Source of the DNA: UBA822 sp965249775
GTDB taxonomy: Bacteria; Gemmatimonadota; Gemmatimonadetes; Longimicrobiales; Gaopeijiaceae
Length of the DNA: 64,000 bases
Assembly (NCBI GenBank): GCA_965249775.1
Contig: OZ252253.1
Span: 2,418,001-2,482,000, forward strand
Direction of reading: 5' to 3'
The number at the start of each line of letters is the position of its first letter. The stretch's first letter is position 1. A program made the translations under genes and the position numbers. The notes under the pieces were generated by a model. It searched no databases. It saw only the letters and a list, made by a program, of their open reading frames with translations, and was not told where the DNA came from. This document shows, in pieces, positions 35,986-44,682 of the stretch.

Positions 35986-37005
35986 ATGAACGTGAAGACT
36001 AGGTCGCCCCGATCGACGGGCCCCCTTTCAACGGGCGTACTGTTCCTGGCACCCGTGGTGCTCTGTCTCAATGTCGCGGCGTGCCAGATCCCCGACGCCC
36101 CGGCCCAGGCTACACCCGACCCGACCGAGCCGTGGAACTGGTCGGAGGACTACGTCCGCACCGGCGTGAATCGGGTCCGTGCTGGCCGGGACCTCAATCC
36201 GGAGTCGTGGCCTGATGGCGCGCGGGTCGCGGTCCTCCTCTCCTTCGACGTCGACAACGAGACAATCTCGGGGCTTCGCTCCGGAGTGTTCAGCATCGGC
36301 CCCCTCTCACAGGGTGAATACGGGGCCCGCGTCGCGCTGCCTCGCCTCGTACGCCTGCTCGACAGAGAGAATATCCCGGCCACCTTCTTCTTCCCGGCTT
36401 GGAGCCTCAAGCTCGCCCCGGAACAAGCCGACGTGATCGGCGCCTCCGGCATGCACGAGATCGGTGTGCACGGATGGATCCACGAGCTGAATACTGCGCT
36501 CGACGGCCCGACGGAGGAGCGCCTGCTTCGCCAGGCCCTCGACGCCATCGAGGAGATCACCGGCGAGCGGCCGGTCGGCTATCGGGCCCCGTCGTGGAAC
36601 CACAGCCCGAACACGCTCAGGATCATCCGTGAGCTGGGCTTCCTGTACGAGAGCTCGCTCATGGCCGACGATCGTCCGTACGAGCTCATGCAGGACGGCG
36701 AAGCGACCGGGGTCGTGGAGCTTCCGGTCGAGTGGATTCTGGACGATGCGCCGCTCTTCAACCCGCGTGGTGACAGCTACATGAATCCGCGTGACGTGAT
36801 GCAGGTGTGGATCGACGAGTTCGACAAGGCGTGGGAAGAAGGCACGATGTTCTTGCTGACCATGCATCCGCACGTAAGCGGCCACCGCTCACGGATCGTC
36901 GCGCTTGAGGGGCTGATCGACCACATACAGGAGAAGGGAAGCGTCTGGTTCGCCACGCACGAGGACGCGGCACGCTACGTGAGGGAGCAGGCGGGCATGA
37001 ACTGA
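35986..37005 (+). CDS. Polysaccharide deacetylase-like lipoprotein
   Basis: 339 residues with a lipoprotein signal (CLNVAACQI). The NodB homology domain is clear: SFDVDNE supplies the first Asp of the metal site, HEIGVHGWIHE the His-x3-His pair, RAPSWNHSPNT the substrate groove, and LTMHPHVSGHRSR the C-terminal His. It should remove N- or O-acyl groups from carbohydrates, or act on related amide substrates, in the envelope. Single gene, convergent with the YtcJ amidohydrolase. Confidence 0.9.
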   Translation: MNVKTRSPRSTGPLSTGVLFLAPVVLCLNVAACQIPDAPAQATPDPTEPWNWSEDYVRTGVNRVRAGRDLNPESWPDGARVAVLLSFDVDNETISGLRSGVFSIGPLSQGEYGARVALPRLVRLLDRENIPATFFFPAWSLKLAPEQADVIGASGMHEIGVHGWIHELNTALDGPTEERLLRQALDAIEEITGERPVGYRAPSWNHSPNTLRIIRELGFLYESSLMADDRPYELMQDGEATGVVELPVEWILDDAPLFNPRGDSYMNPRDVMQVWIDEFDKAWEEGTMFLLTMHPHVSGHRSRIVALEGLIDHIQEKGSVWFATHEDAARYVREQAGMN

Positions 37006-37014
37006 GGGGCGTCG

Positions 37015-38736
37015 CTAACCCTCGTGCATCGTCCTCCCGCCAACCACCGTTTTGGTGATCGGAATGTCTATGAGCTCGCTCGGGTCCACATCGTGCGGAT
37101 CCTGACCGAGTAGCACGAAGTCGGCCAGCTTACCCTCCGTGATGGAACCCTTGAGACCCTCCTCGAACGAAGCATGCGCCCCGTTCATCGTGCAGATCTT
37201 GAGCGCTTCGTCGACCGTCACCCGTTGGTTCGGCCCCCACTCTCTTCCCGCGTAGTCGGTCCGGGTCACCATGCTCTGCAGGGCCATCATCGGCTCGTAC
37301 GGTCCAGGCATGTAGTCCGACGCACCGGGGACCGGAATCCCGTAGTCGAGGAAGGATCGGTGCGCGAACATCCAGCGGAGCTTCTCCGGACCGTACTCTC
37401 CCCACTTACCGCCATGGAAATAGACGTACGTGTAGAACGGGGTCGGGATGTAGCCGCCATCTGCGATTCGCTGTAGAAGGCTCGGGTTTACGAGCGTGCA
37501 GTGCTCCAGGCGATGGCGCGGATCGGGTCTCGGCACCAGACGTTGCATCCGCTCGTACGCGTTCAGGACCATGTCGATGGTCACATCGCCATTGGCGTGG
37601 ATCCCGATCTGCCAGCGGGCCCGGTGTGCCTCCTCGACGGCTTCGTGAATGTCCTCCTGCGTCATCGTGAGAATGCCGAAGTCGTCCGGCCGGCCCACGA
37701 AGGGTGTGCTCATCCGCATGGTTCGCTCGGAGGCGGAGCCGTCGGCCGCGAACTTAACCCCGCCGATCCGAATCCATTCGTCCCCGTCTCCGGTTCGGAT
37801 GCCGCTATTCAGGAGCTCACGAAACAGGCCACCCCGCGCGAACATGTACATCCGAAAGCGCAATTCGCCTCTAGCATGCGCGGTCTCCAGCGCCGTGAGC
37901 AGGGTCCGGCTCCCCCCAGCGGAGTGCACTGAGGTGAGCCCTGCCGCCGACATCTGCTGGGAGATGTAGGCGATCGCTTCGGCCCTCGTATCGGCGGTGA
38001 CGGGCTCGGTTCGTCCGATTCTGTTGAAGACGTTCCGAGCCAGTTCCGCGACCTTTCCGGTGAAGACGCCGTTTTCCCGGTAGAACCGACCGTCGGGTGG
38101 GTCGGGCGTACTAAACGAGATCCCCGCTTGCTCGAACGCCATGCTGTTGTAGACGCCGGTGTGCCCGCCCCGGTGCCCCACACTCGCGAGGTGATTCGGC
38201 ACGGCCGCGTCCAGGTCCGTGCGCGTCACCGGCCGATCCAGCTTCGTGTCGTCGTACATGTAGCCAGTGACCCAGAAGCCCGGAGGCGTGGTGGCGGCCT
38301 TCGCGGCCAGCACGGCCTTGACCTCCTCGACCGTCCGAAGGTTCACGTTCACCCCATTGAGCTCGTTCACCCCGCTCGGATGGGAGTGGGAGTCGACGAA
38401 GCCGGGAACGATCGTCATGCCTTCGGCATCGATCACCTGCGTGCCCGCCCCGGCCAGATTCAGGACGTCGTCCGCGGCCCCCACTGCCAGGAATCGGTCA
38501 TCGTCGATCGCGAAGGCTTCCGCGCGAGGAACCCGGTCGTCCATCGTATAGACGCGGGCATTCGTGTAGATGACCTGAGGTTGCTGACGAGCGCCCCGCC
38601 CGAGGCTTCCTCGCAACCGCTCGGATCGGAGGTCCTTGGGAGGGGCGGCGGTGAGCGAGCTGTCGAATCCATCGATTCCCAGCGCGGCCGCAACGGCGGC
38701 GGCGGATCCTAGAAACCGGCGGCGAGTGGGCGCCAT
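37015..38736 (-). CDS. Tat-exported YtcJ-type amidohydrolase
   Basis: 573 residues from ATG 38736, with AGGAGG seven bases upstream. It opens MAPTRRRFLGSAAAVAA, a Tat signal. The metal-dependent amidohydrolase barrel (Amidohydro_3) shows GFVDSHSHPSG (HxH site), HANGDVTIDMVL, RHRLEHCTLV and GASDYMPGPYEP. YtcJ-like enzymes hydrolyse amides or N-acyl compounds, with few characterised. The frame is open upstream to 38991 but that part has no good start. It is divergent from the VapBC pair. Confidence 0.92.
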   Translation of the reverse strand: MAPTRRRFLGSAAAVAAALGIDGFDSSLTAAPPKDLRSERLRGSLGRGARQQPQVIYTNARVYTMDDRVPRAEAFAIDDDRFLAVGAADDVLNLAGAGTQVIDAEGMTIVPGFVDSHSHPSGVNELNGVNVNLRTVEEVKAVLAAKAATTPPGFWVTGYMYDDTKLDRPVTRTDLDAAVPNHLASVGHRGGHTGVYNSMAFEQAGISFSTPDPPDGRFYRENGVFTGKVAELARNVFNRIGRTEPVTADTRAEAIAYISQQMSAAGLTSVHSAGGSRTLLTALETAHARGELRFRMYMFARGGLFRELLNSGIRTGDGDEWIRIGGVKFAADGSASERTMRMSTPFVGRPDDFGILTMTQEDIHEAVEEAHRARWQIGIHANGDVTIDMVLNAYERMQRLVPRPDPRHRLEHCTLVNPSLLQRIADGGYIPTPFYTYVYFHGGKWGEYGPEKLRWMFAHRSFLDYGIPVPGASDYMPGPYEPMMALQSMVTRTDYAGREWGPNQRVTVDEALKICTMNGAHASFEEGLKGSITEGKLADFVLLGQDPHDVDPSELIDIPITKTVVGGRTMHEG

Positions 38737-38954
38737 GGTCAGCCTCCTGGTACACGCAGTGCATGGAGCGCGGGAGAGCGGGAACTCCCGTGGTGTGACT
38801 CGTTCATCAGGGTACGCTGGGCGGAGATCCTTCGCCAGCGCGTGGGCGGCCGGCTCGGTCTGTGTGCCGATGGGCTGAGTTGTCATGGCTTCTGAACGAC
38901 GCTTGGACCATCTACGGAGGTTGCCACCTCCGCTCCTGGCAGATTCCCGTGAAA

Positions 38955-38986
38955 ATGTGTAATGTATTGTGTGGAGGTTAACACAT
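38955..38986. promoter_or_regulatory. VapB operator candidate
   Basis: ATGTGT (38955-38960) and ACACAT (38981-38986) form an inverted pair separated by 20 bp that spans the ribosome site and start of vapB. Antitoxin-toxin complexes typically bind such repeats over their own promoter. Confidence 0.35.
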
Positions 38987-39185
38987 GGCAACCAATTTGG
39001 CTCTCGATCCAGAGTTGCTTGATCGCGCGTTGGCCGTGAGCGGCGAGAGGACGAAGAAGGCGGCGGTGACCAAGGCCCTCGAGGAATTCATCGCTCGGCG
39101 GGAGCAACTGGAGATCCTCGATCTGTTCGGCAAGCTCGACTGGGACCCCGACTACGACTACAAGGCGGAACGCTCGCGGGTGTGA
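38985..39185 (+). CDS. vapB: VapB-type antitoxin
   Basis: 66 residues from ATG 38985, with GTGGAGG eight bases upstream. The sequence (LALDPELLDRALAVSGERTKKAAVTKALEEFI in part) resembles VapB antitoxins of the MazE/RHH-like DUF2191 type, with a C-terminal toxin-binding tail (LFGKLDWDPDYDYKAERS). It overlaps the toxin gene by four bases (GTGA), so translation is coupled. It neutralises the PIN-domain RNase and represses its own operon. Confidence 0.9.
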   Translation: MATNLALDPELLDRALAVSGERTKKAAVTKALEEFIARREQLEILDLFGKLDWDPDYDYKAERSRV

Positions 39186-39598
39186 GGCTCTTCGTGGACA
39201 CGAGCGTGTGGTCGATGGCGCTGCGGCGGGACGAACCCCCTTCGATTCCCGAAGTGAAGGCCCTGGCCGAGGCGCTCGAACAGGGAGACCTGGTGTTCAC
39301 CACGGGGCTGGTTCTCCAGGAGTTGCTGCAGGGCTTCCAGGGCCCGAGGGCTAAGGATGCGATCATCAACCGGTTCGCCTCGTTGCCCTTCCTGGTCCCC
39401 GAGCGAGCCGACTACATCGAGGCAGCCGAGGTGCGTAACGCATGCAGGCGAAGGGGCGTGCAGGTAGGCACCATCGACGCCCTGCTCGTCGAGCTTTGTT
39501 TGAGCAACGAGCTGACGATCCTGACAACCGATCTCGACTTCCACAGGATCGCAAATGTCCTTCCCCTGTCGTGCTGGGGGCAGGCTCCGACCGCCTAG
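39182..39598 (+). CDS. vapC: VapC-type PIN-domain RNase toxin
   Basis: 138 residues starting with GTG in the overlap. PIN-domain acidic residues are seen in LFVDTSVWS (Asp), LVLQELLQGF (Glu) and GTIDALLVELC with TTDLDF (Asp). VapC toxins cleave tRNA or rRNA loops. Its TAG stop (39596-39598) lies inside the first bases of a repeated segment shared with the symporter gene end at 47751, so the module abuts a recombination boundary exactly. Confidence 0.92.
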   Translation: MRLFVDTSVWSMALRRDEPPSIPEVKALAEALEQGDLVFTTGLVLQELLQGFQGPRAKDAIINRFASLPFLVPERADYIEAAEVRNACRRRGVQVGTIDALLVELCLSNELTILTTDLDFHRIANVLPLSCWGQAPTA

Positions 39599-39777
39599 CC
39601 TTACTCGCCCCCGGGCCTGAAGGGGCGGCCCACCGCGCGCCAGACCGAGTCGAACTCTTCGTCCACACCAGTGGGAGGCTCGGTGACGAGGCTCACGCCG
39701 ATGGTCACGGCAAAGCCGAGGGCGAAGCCGGGAATCATCTCGTAGAGATCGTAAAACTGATCCTTGAAGAGGAGCAC
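39593..39777 (+). repeat. Partial copy A of the symporter gene 3' end
   Basis: About 185 bp nearly identical (roughly eight mismatches) to 47751-47934, covering the last 58 codons of the Na+/solute symporter gene in the same orientation plus 7 bp beyond its stop. Homology ends abruptly at GAGCAC. No symporter start or upstream part is present, so it is a non-coding remnant. See copies B (44356) and C (47751). Confidence 0.9.
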
Positions 39778-39836
39778 TCAGTTCCCAATCGAGCCGGAAG
39801 GGGCCGGTAGACGCGTCGATGACACCGTGGTAATTT

Positions 39837-39865
39837 CCTCATACTAAGTATTATCCAGTATGAGG
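39837..39865. promoter_or_regulatory. Perfect inverted repeat over the RHH/NTase operon start
   Basis: CCTCATACT (39837-39845) and AGTATGAGG (39857-39865) form a perfect 9-bp inverted repeat with an 11-bp spacer containing an AT-rich AAGTATTAT. Half-site centres are 20 bp apart, about two helical turns, as expected for a dimeric RHH protein. The right arm overlaps the ribosome site. Confidence 0.6.
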
Positions 39866-39871
39866 AAAGCC

Positions 39872-40279
39872 ATGACCCGCGCCCGAATCTCGATTACGAT
39901 CCCGCAGTCGCTCTTGGAAGCCGCTGATCGTAGGGCCGTGGAACTCGATAGGTCGCGGAGCTGGGTGGTATCGGACGCACTGCGCAACACGCTCCTAGAG
40001 GCGCCGGGGGAGAGCGTTGCGCCTGAGCCGGTTGACCAGATGCGCGAGCGCGTGAAGGTGTACTCCCCTGGGTCGATCGAGGGGCTCGGCCCATATCGTC
40101 TTAACCAGCTTCAGGCCGATCTGGATTTGACCCCCACCGAACGCGTCTTCCAAGCAGAGAATGCCGGACGGGTCAGGTCGCTTCGAGAGGGCAAATCCTA
40201 CGGCAACCGCATTATCACGTTCGATCGATTCGAGGATTATCTCGACTGGTGTGAGAAGGAGCGAACAAGACAGAGATGA
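39872..40279 (+). CDS. Ribbon-helix-helix antitoxin-like DNA-binding protein
   Basis: About 135 residues from ATG 39872, preceded by GAGGAAAG; ATG 39860 is an in-frame alternative inside the operator. The N-terminal 45 residues (ARISITIPQSLLEAADRRA, SRSWVVSDALRNTLL) are a CopG/RHH fold. The C-terminal part (RLNQLQADLDLTPTERVFQAE taken in pieces, then ITFDRFEDYLDWCEKER) looks like a partner-binding tail. It overlaps the nucleotidyltransferase gene by four bases (ATGA). Base composition is lower in GC than the chromosome around it. Confidence 0.85.
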   Translation: MTRARISITIPQSLLEAADRRAVELDRSRSWVVSDALRNTLLEAPGESVAPEPVDQMRERVKVYSPGSIEGLGPYRLNQLQADLDLTPTERVFQAENAGRVRSLREGKSYGNRIITFDRFEDYLDWCEKERTRQR

Positions 40280-40752
40280 AGCATTACGAGACTACGCTTG
40301 CTGAAGTTTGCTCCCTGCTCAACGAGCATGAGGCGCATTATGTGCTGGTGGGGGCGTATGCGCTTCAACTCTGGGGTAGCACTCGTGCGACGCGAGACAT
40401 TGATATTCTCATCGAAAGGTCGATCGAGAATGCGGGGCGGGTTATCGACGCGCTCGGAAAACTTGGGTTGGGGTTGGGAAATGAGTGGCTTGCGGAGGAG
40501 GTCGTGAACAAACCGGTAACGCTGATTGGTGACGTCCCTCGGGTTGATGTTCTAACGGTTGCCTGGTCCGTGCACTATGCTGAGGCATATCCGGACGCGG
40601 TCGTGTTCGAGGTCGAAGGGGTGCCGATTCCCACCGCTTCCATCGATCACCTCATAGCCTCGAAGCAGACCGGCAGGTTGCAGGACGCGGCCGATGTTGA
40701 AGTATTGAAGGAGATCAAGCGTTTGCTACGGGAACGCGAGTCGCTGGAGTGA
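40276..40752 (+). CDS. Nucleotidyltransferase, putative toxin partner (DUF6036/MNT-like)
   Basis: 158 residues. A minimal nucleotidyltransferase core: GAYALQLWGSTRATRDIDILIE holds the GS..R.T.D.D motif with two catalytic Asp, followed by DVPRVDVLT supplying the third Asp, and a C-terminal HLIASKQTGRLQDAADVEVL block as in DUF6036/AbiEii-like proteins. Related stand-alone nucleotidyltransferases (MenT, AbiEii) modify tRNA or other targets as toxins. Coupling to an RHH protein supports a toxin-antitoxin role, but other functions such as antibiotic nucleotidylation are possible. Confidence 0.8.
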   Translation: MKHYETTLAEVCSLLNEHEAHYVLVGAYALQLWGSTRATRDIDILIERSIENAGRVIDALGKLGLGLGNEWLAEEVVNKPVTLIGDVPRVDVLTVAWSVHYAEAYPDAVVFEVEGVPIPTASIDHLIASKQTGRLQDAADVEVLKEIKRLLRERESLE

Positions 40753-40767
40753 CGGACGCGGACGCCG

Positions 40768-41076
40768 TCATCCCCGGTCGCCGGAAAAATCACGGAGTCG
40801 CTCGGCGGCCTTCTCCAGGGTTTCCAGCCGTTTGCAGAACGCGAACCGCACGAGGGATCGTCCCAGTTCCGGGGGCGAGAAGAAACTGGACCCCGGCACG
40901 GGCAGGACTCCAGGATCTCTTGCCATCTGCCGCGCGAAAACATCGTCTGGTTCGTCACTCAGCGGGGAGAAGTCAGCGAGAATGTAGTAGGCTCCTTGGG
41001 GCTTCTCGCACCGGAATCCAGGGTCCACGAGCGCGCTGTGCAGCACCTCACGGCGTGCGCGGTACTCCTGCGTTGA
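40768..41076 (-). pseudogene. Class I/II aminotransferase, C-terminal remnant
   Basis: About 100 codons reading STQEYRARREVLHSALV, then CEKPQGAYYILADFSPLS, GVLPVPGSSFF and LVRFAFCKRLETLEKAAERL. This is the C-terminal domain of a fold-type I PLP aminotransferase (kynurenine/methionine aminotransferase-like), with the substrate-carboxylate Arg in RFAFCK. The PLP-binding lysine domain is absent; homology stops at about 41076 in unrelated DNA. It is a remnant left by a deletion or insertion at the border with the PadR unit. Confidence 0.8.
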
Positions 41077-41128
41077 GCTCGTTGACACCGCTCGGGAGGG
41101 CCGCTTGCCGAATGCCCCCAAGCAAGCT

Positions 41129-41162
41129 ATTATCGATCGTCGATAATCGACCATCGATAATT
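41129..41162. promoter_or_regulatory. PadR operator candidate
   Basis: ATTATCGA-TCG-TCGATAAT (41129-41147) is a perfect 8-bp inverted repeat, followed by a third half-site ATCGATAAT (41153-41161). It lies 33-66 bp before the PadR start, the usual place for PadR autorepression. Confidence 0.55.
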
Positions 41163-41194
41163 CTGGTGTCGACTCGCCGAGGAAATGATTCCGA

Positions 41195-41548
41195 GTGACC
41201 CAATCCGACCAGAGCGCCCGCCCCCTGACCCCGGCGACGTTCCACATTTTGTTGAGCGTCGCTCAGGGCCCCGCCCACGGATACCGGATCAAGCGCCTTG
41301 TTGAGGAACGGACCGGTGGCGCAGTACAGCTCGGTGCCGGAACTCTGTATGCCGGTATAGGCCGGATGGTTCGGGGCGGGCTCATCGAGGAAACCGAGCC
41401 CCCCGAGGATGCCGGAACCGTTGAACCGAGCTCGCGCTGGCGTTTCTACGGGATAACGGACGTCGGCTCCGACGTGCTCGAGCGAGAGATCGCTCGCCTC
41501 GAGGCGGACCTCCAGGTGGCGCGCGCGGTCGTCCGACGGCCCGCATAA
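41195..41548 (+). CDS. PadR-family transcriptional regulator
   Basis: 117 residues from GTG 41195, with GAGGAAA upstream. The winged helix shows the PadR pattern: PLTPATFHILLSVAQGPAHGYRI, GAGTLYAGIGRMVRGGLIEE and YGITDVGSDVLEREI. It probably represses itself and the permease gene that begins 2 bp after its stop. PadR plus MacB-like permease pairs are common in Acidobacteriota and Gemmatimonadota. Confidence 0.92.
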   Translation: MTQSDQSARPLTPATFHILLSVAQGPAHGYRIKRLVEERTGGAVQLGAGTLYAGIGRMVRGGLIEETEPPEDAGTVEPSSRWRFYGITDVGSDVLEREIARLEADLQVARAVVRRPA

Positions 41549-41550
41549 TC

Positions 41551-44350
41551 GTGACTCTAGTCGAGCCGAGCCTTCAGCTGCGGTTTCCGTATCGGCTGCT
41601 GCTGGCGCCCTATCCGAAGTCGTTCCTCGAGGAATTCGGCCCGGATCTCTCACGACACCTGCTCCTACAAAGGGCGGAATCGCGCTACGCGGGAAGGATG
41701 GGCGGCGCGGTGCGCTTCTGGTGGGACGCCTCACGGGACGCGCTCCTCACGGGACTGAAGTTGCGATTCGAGGACACGACGACGCGGGCGCGGTCCCTGT
41801 TCGGTGGGGCAGGTCGCCGGTCCGACGGTGCAGGTCGTTTTGAGTACGGATATGAACCAGAGACAGGGGGTGTGGGGATGCTGGTGCAAGCGATAATACG
41901 GGACCTTCGGCACGCGCTTCGGGGCCTGATCAAGAGCCCGGGTTTCGCACTGGTTTTTATTGCGACCATGGGGCTGGGGATCGGCGCGAACACTGCCATT
42001 TTCAGCGCCGTGAACGGTGTGCTGCTGCGCCCCCTCCCGCACGAAAACGGGGATCGCCTCGTTTACCTGCGATACTCCGCGATGTTGGCCGGCACCGAGA
42101 AACGTGACTTTCTCGGTTCCGGAAATCGAGGACTACCGACAGGGCTCTCCGTCACTGGCAGCGGTCGCGGAGTTCTCGGCAATGACGGTCACCATGCTGG
42201 GCCATGAAACGCCACGCCTCGTCCGTACCGGCATCGTTACCGGCAACTACTTCGAGGTGATGGGCCTCGATGCACGAATCGGTCGTACGATCGACTCGGG
42301 TGACGATGGTGAGCAATCAGCTCCCGTCGCACTCCTGACGGACGAGTATTGGCGGCGGGTCTTCAGCGCCGATCCCCAGATCGTTGGCCGCACCGTGGAG
42401 ATCAACGGTCGCACCATCACATTCGTCGGCGTGCTCGAGCCCTCACCGCCGTATCCGGAGGCCACGGACATCTACGTGAACATGAGCACGAGCCCGCACC
42501 ACCTGGATGCGTCCATGGCCCACGACCGTGTCCACCGGATGACGGAAGTGTTCGCGCGCCTGGCTCCAGGCGCGACCGTCGAGTCCGCAACCACCGAGGT
42601 CCGGGATATCAGCACTCGCCTCCACGGCGACTATCCTGAGTCGTACGATGCGGGCTCCGGCTTCAGCGTCTCCGTGACGCCGTTGAAGGATCAACTCACC
42701 GCGCGCGCGCGGCCCATCCTCCTCTTGCTGCTCGGAACGGCGCTCTTCGTTCTCTTCATCGCCTGCGCGAATCTCGCGAACCTCACGTTGACCCGGGTGC
42801 TCAGGCGCGATCACGAGCTCGCCATTCGCGTCTCGTTGGGTGGCGGCCGGTGGGAGCTTCGTCGACAGCTGTTGGCCGAGAGTCTCCTGCTCTCGGTCGC
42901 GGGCGCGGGGGTCGGCCTGTTGATCGGCTGGCTGAGCGTCGACCTCTTCAGCGCTTTCGCCGGAAGATTCACCTCCCGAGCGTCCGAGATCAGTCTCGAC
43001 GGCAGCGTGTTCGGCTTCGCATTGCTGATCGCGGTGGCGGCATCGCTGGTGTTCACGTGGCTGCCGGGGCTCCCCAGCGCGGCCTCGATAGGCAGCGCCT
43101 TGAACAGTGTCGGAGCCCGGACGACCACGGGTTCACGGGCCAAGAGGGCACAGCGGGCGCTCGTGGTGGCGCAGATCAGCACGTCGTTCGTCCTCCTGAT
43201 TGGAGCAGGCCTGCTCGTACGGACCATGATCCACCTCCAGCAGGTCGACCTTGGTTTCGACAACGAGGCCGTGCTCACCATGAATATCCCCGTGGATTTC
43301 GAGCCGGGCGCCGGAGGGAGGACCGCCGATGAGCTCCGGAACTACTACCTGGGCATCCTCGACGATGTGCGGAGCCTTCCCCGGGTCGCTGCCGCGTCGC
43401 TGACGAACGCCGTTCCGCTCGGGTCCCAGGCAATGGGGGCGACGGAAATCGGCGTAGAAGGTTTCGAGCCCGGCTCAGGCGCGGCGACTCCGAGGGCTGA
43501 CTTCCGGGTCGTGTCACCGGATTTCTTCCGGACACTGGGAATCGAGGTCGTGCGCGGGAGGGAATTCGTGAACACCGACCTCGAGGACGCTCAGCTGGTG
43601 GTCATCATCAACGAGTCGATGGCTGAAGCCTACTTTCCCGACCGTGACCCGATCGGCAGACGGATCGCGTGGACGGACGATCTCCTCACGAGATTCATGG
43701 GGCTCAGCCAGGACTGGCGCACCGTCGTCGGCGTGGTCGCGGACACCCGGGACAACGTGTTCGACGAGGGCGTGGTGCACGCGATGTACAACCCCTATCG
43801 GCAAGTAGGGATGAGCGGCTCTCTCGTCGTACGCGGCACGGGTGATCCCTCGTCCCTCGTGTCTGCCATTCGAGCCGTGATTCTCGCACGAGATCCGAAC
43901 CAGCCCATCGACAACGTCGCGACGATCGCCGAACTGGAGCGCGAGTCGGTGGCCCCTCGTCGGCTGAACGCCATGTTGCTGACGTCCTTTGCCCTCCTGG
44001 CGTTGCTCATCGCCGCGGTAGGTATCGGGGGTGTCCTGGCGTTCTCCGTGGGAAGCCGCACCCGGGAGTTCGGAATTCGCAGTGCCCTGGGGGCTGCGCC
44101 GGTCCAGGTCTGGTCGGGTGTCGTCACGGAGGGAGCTCTTCTGGCGGGAGTCGGGGTGGCCGTTGGTGGGGTGTTGGCTTCGGGCCTCTCACGCTTCATG
44201 GGGGGCTTCCTAGTGGGAGTCCCAGCAATCGACCCGGTGACCTACTTCCTGGTCGCGACGCTGCTCGTCGTGGTTTCGATGGGCGCGGCTTGGGTGCCTG
44301 CGTGGCGAGCGGCGCAGGTAAATCCGATGGAGGCGCTGAGCGCGGACTAG
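41551..44350 (+). pseudogene. MacB/ADOP-type ABC permease, frameshifted
   Basis: The first frame (GTG 41551) encodes a cytosolic leader and the first membrane helix with MacB_PCD start (IRDLRHALRGLIKSPGF, GIGANTAIFSAVNGVLLRPLP). At 42100-42102 (GAGAAACGTG) one extra A shifts the frame. The rest continues from NVTFSVPEIEDY through two FtsX domains (LFIACANLANLTLTRVLRR, GSRTREFGIRSALGA) to TAG 44348-44350. Corrected length is about 930 residues, normal for ADOP permeases, which are exporter permeases of unknown substrate. The shift lies in a short A run, so a sequencing error is possible. Confidence 0.85.
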
Positions 44351-44355
44351 CGCCG

Positions 44356-44459
44356 CCTAGCCTCACTCACCCCCGACCTGAAGGGGCGGCCCACCGCGCG
44401 CCAGACCGAGTCGAACTCTTCGTCCACACCAGGGGGAGGCTCGGTGACGAGGCTCACGC
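44356..44459 (+). repeat. Partial copy B of the symporter gene 3' end
   Basis: About 104 bp matching the start of copies A (39593) and C (47751), from CCTAGCC to GCTCACGC. It begins six bases after the permease stop, has one base deleted in the CCCCCG run, and ends abruptly. It shares some variants with A (AAGGGGCGG, CGCGCGCC) and some with C (CAGGGGGAGG). Confidence 0.9.
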
Positions 44460-44682
44460 AGGACCTAATCTCACCGTCAACCGTCGATTGCCTTAAACGC
44501 GGACAGAAGATGCTATTCGATGCGTCAATAAGCCCCGAAGACTATACGACGGTCGTCGACGCGCTCGAACGGAATTGTGGCAAGTCAAAGTTCGGCGCGT
44601 TAGCTACTGTCCAATACGGTTTTCTCGGACCGGGCGAGCGGAACACAAGATGTCAGATCCTCCTGCTCAATGCGTTCTTTTC
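44460..44682. other. Unassigned spacer between repeat B and the ABC exporter
   Basis: About 220 bp with more A+T than the DNA to its left. A short plus-strand frame runs through repeat B into it but matches nothing I know. It probably belongs to the acquired segment carrying the ABC exporter. Confidence 0.4.

Noticed and set aside
41048..41110. Short PSGVNELN match to the YtcJ amidohydrolase at 37015
   Set aside because: Only about ten residues long with no flanking similarity; too short to claim a duplicated fragment.
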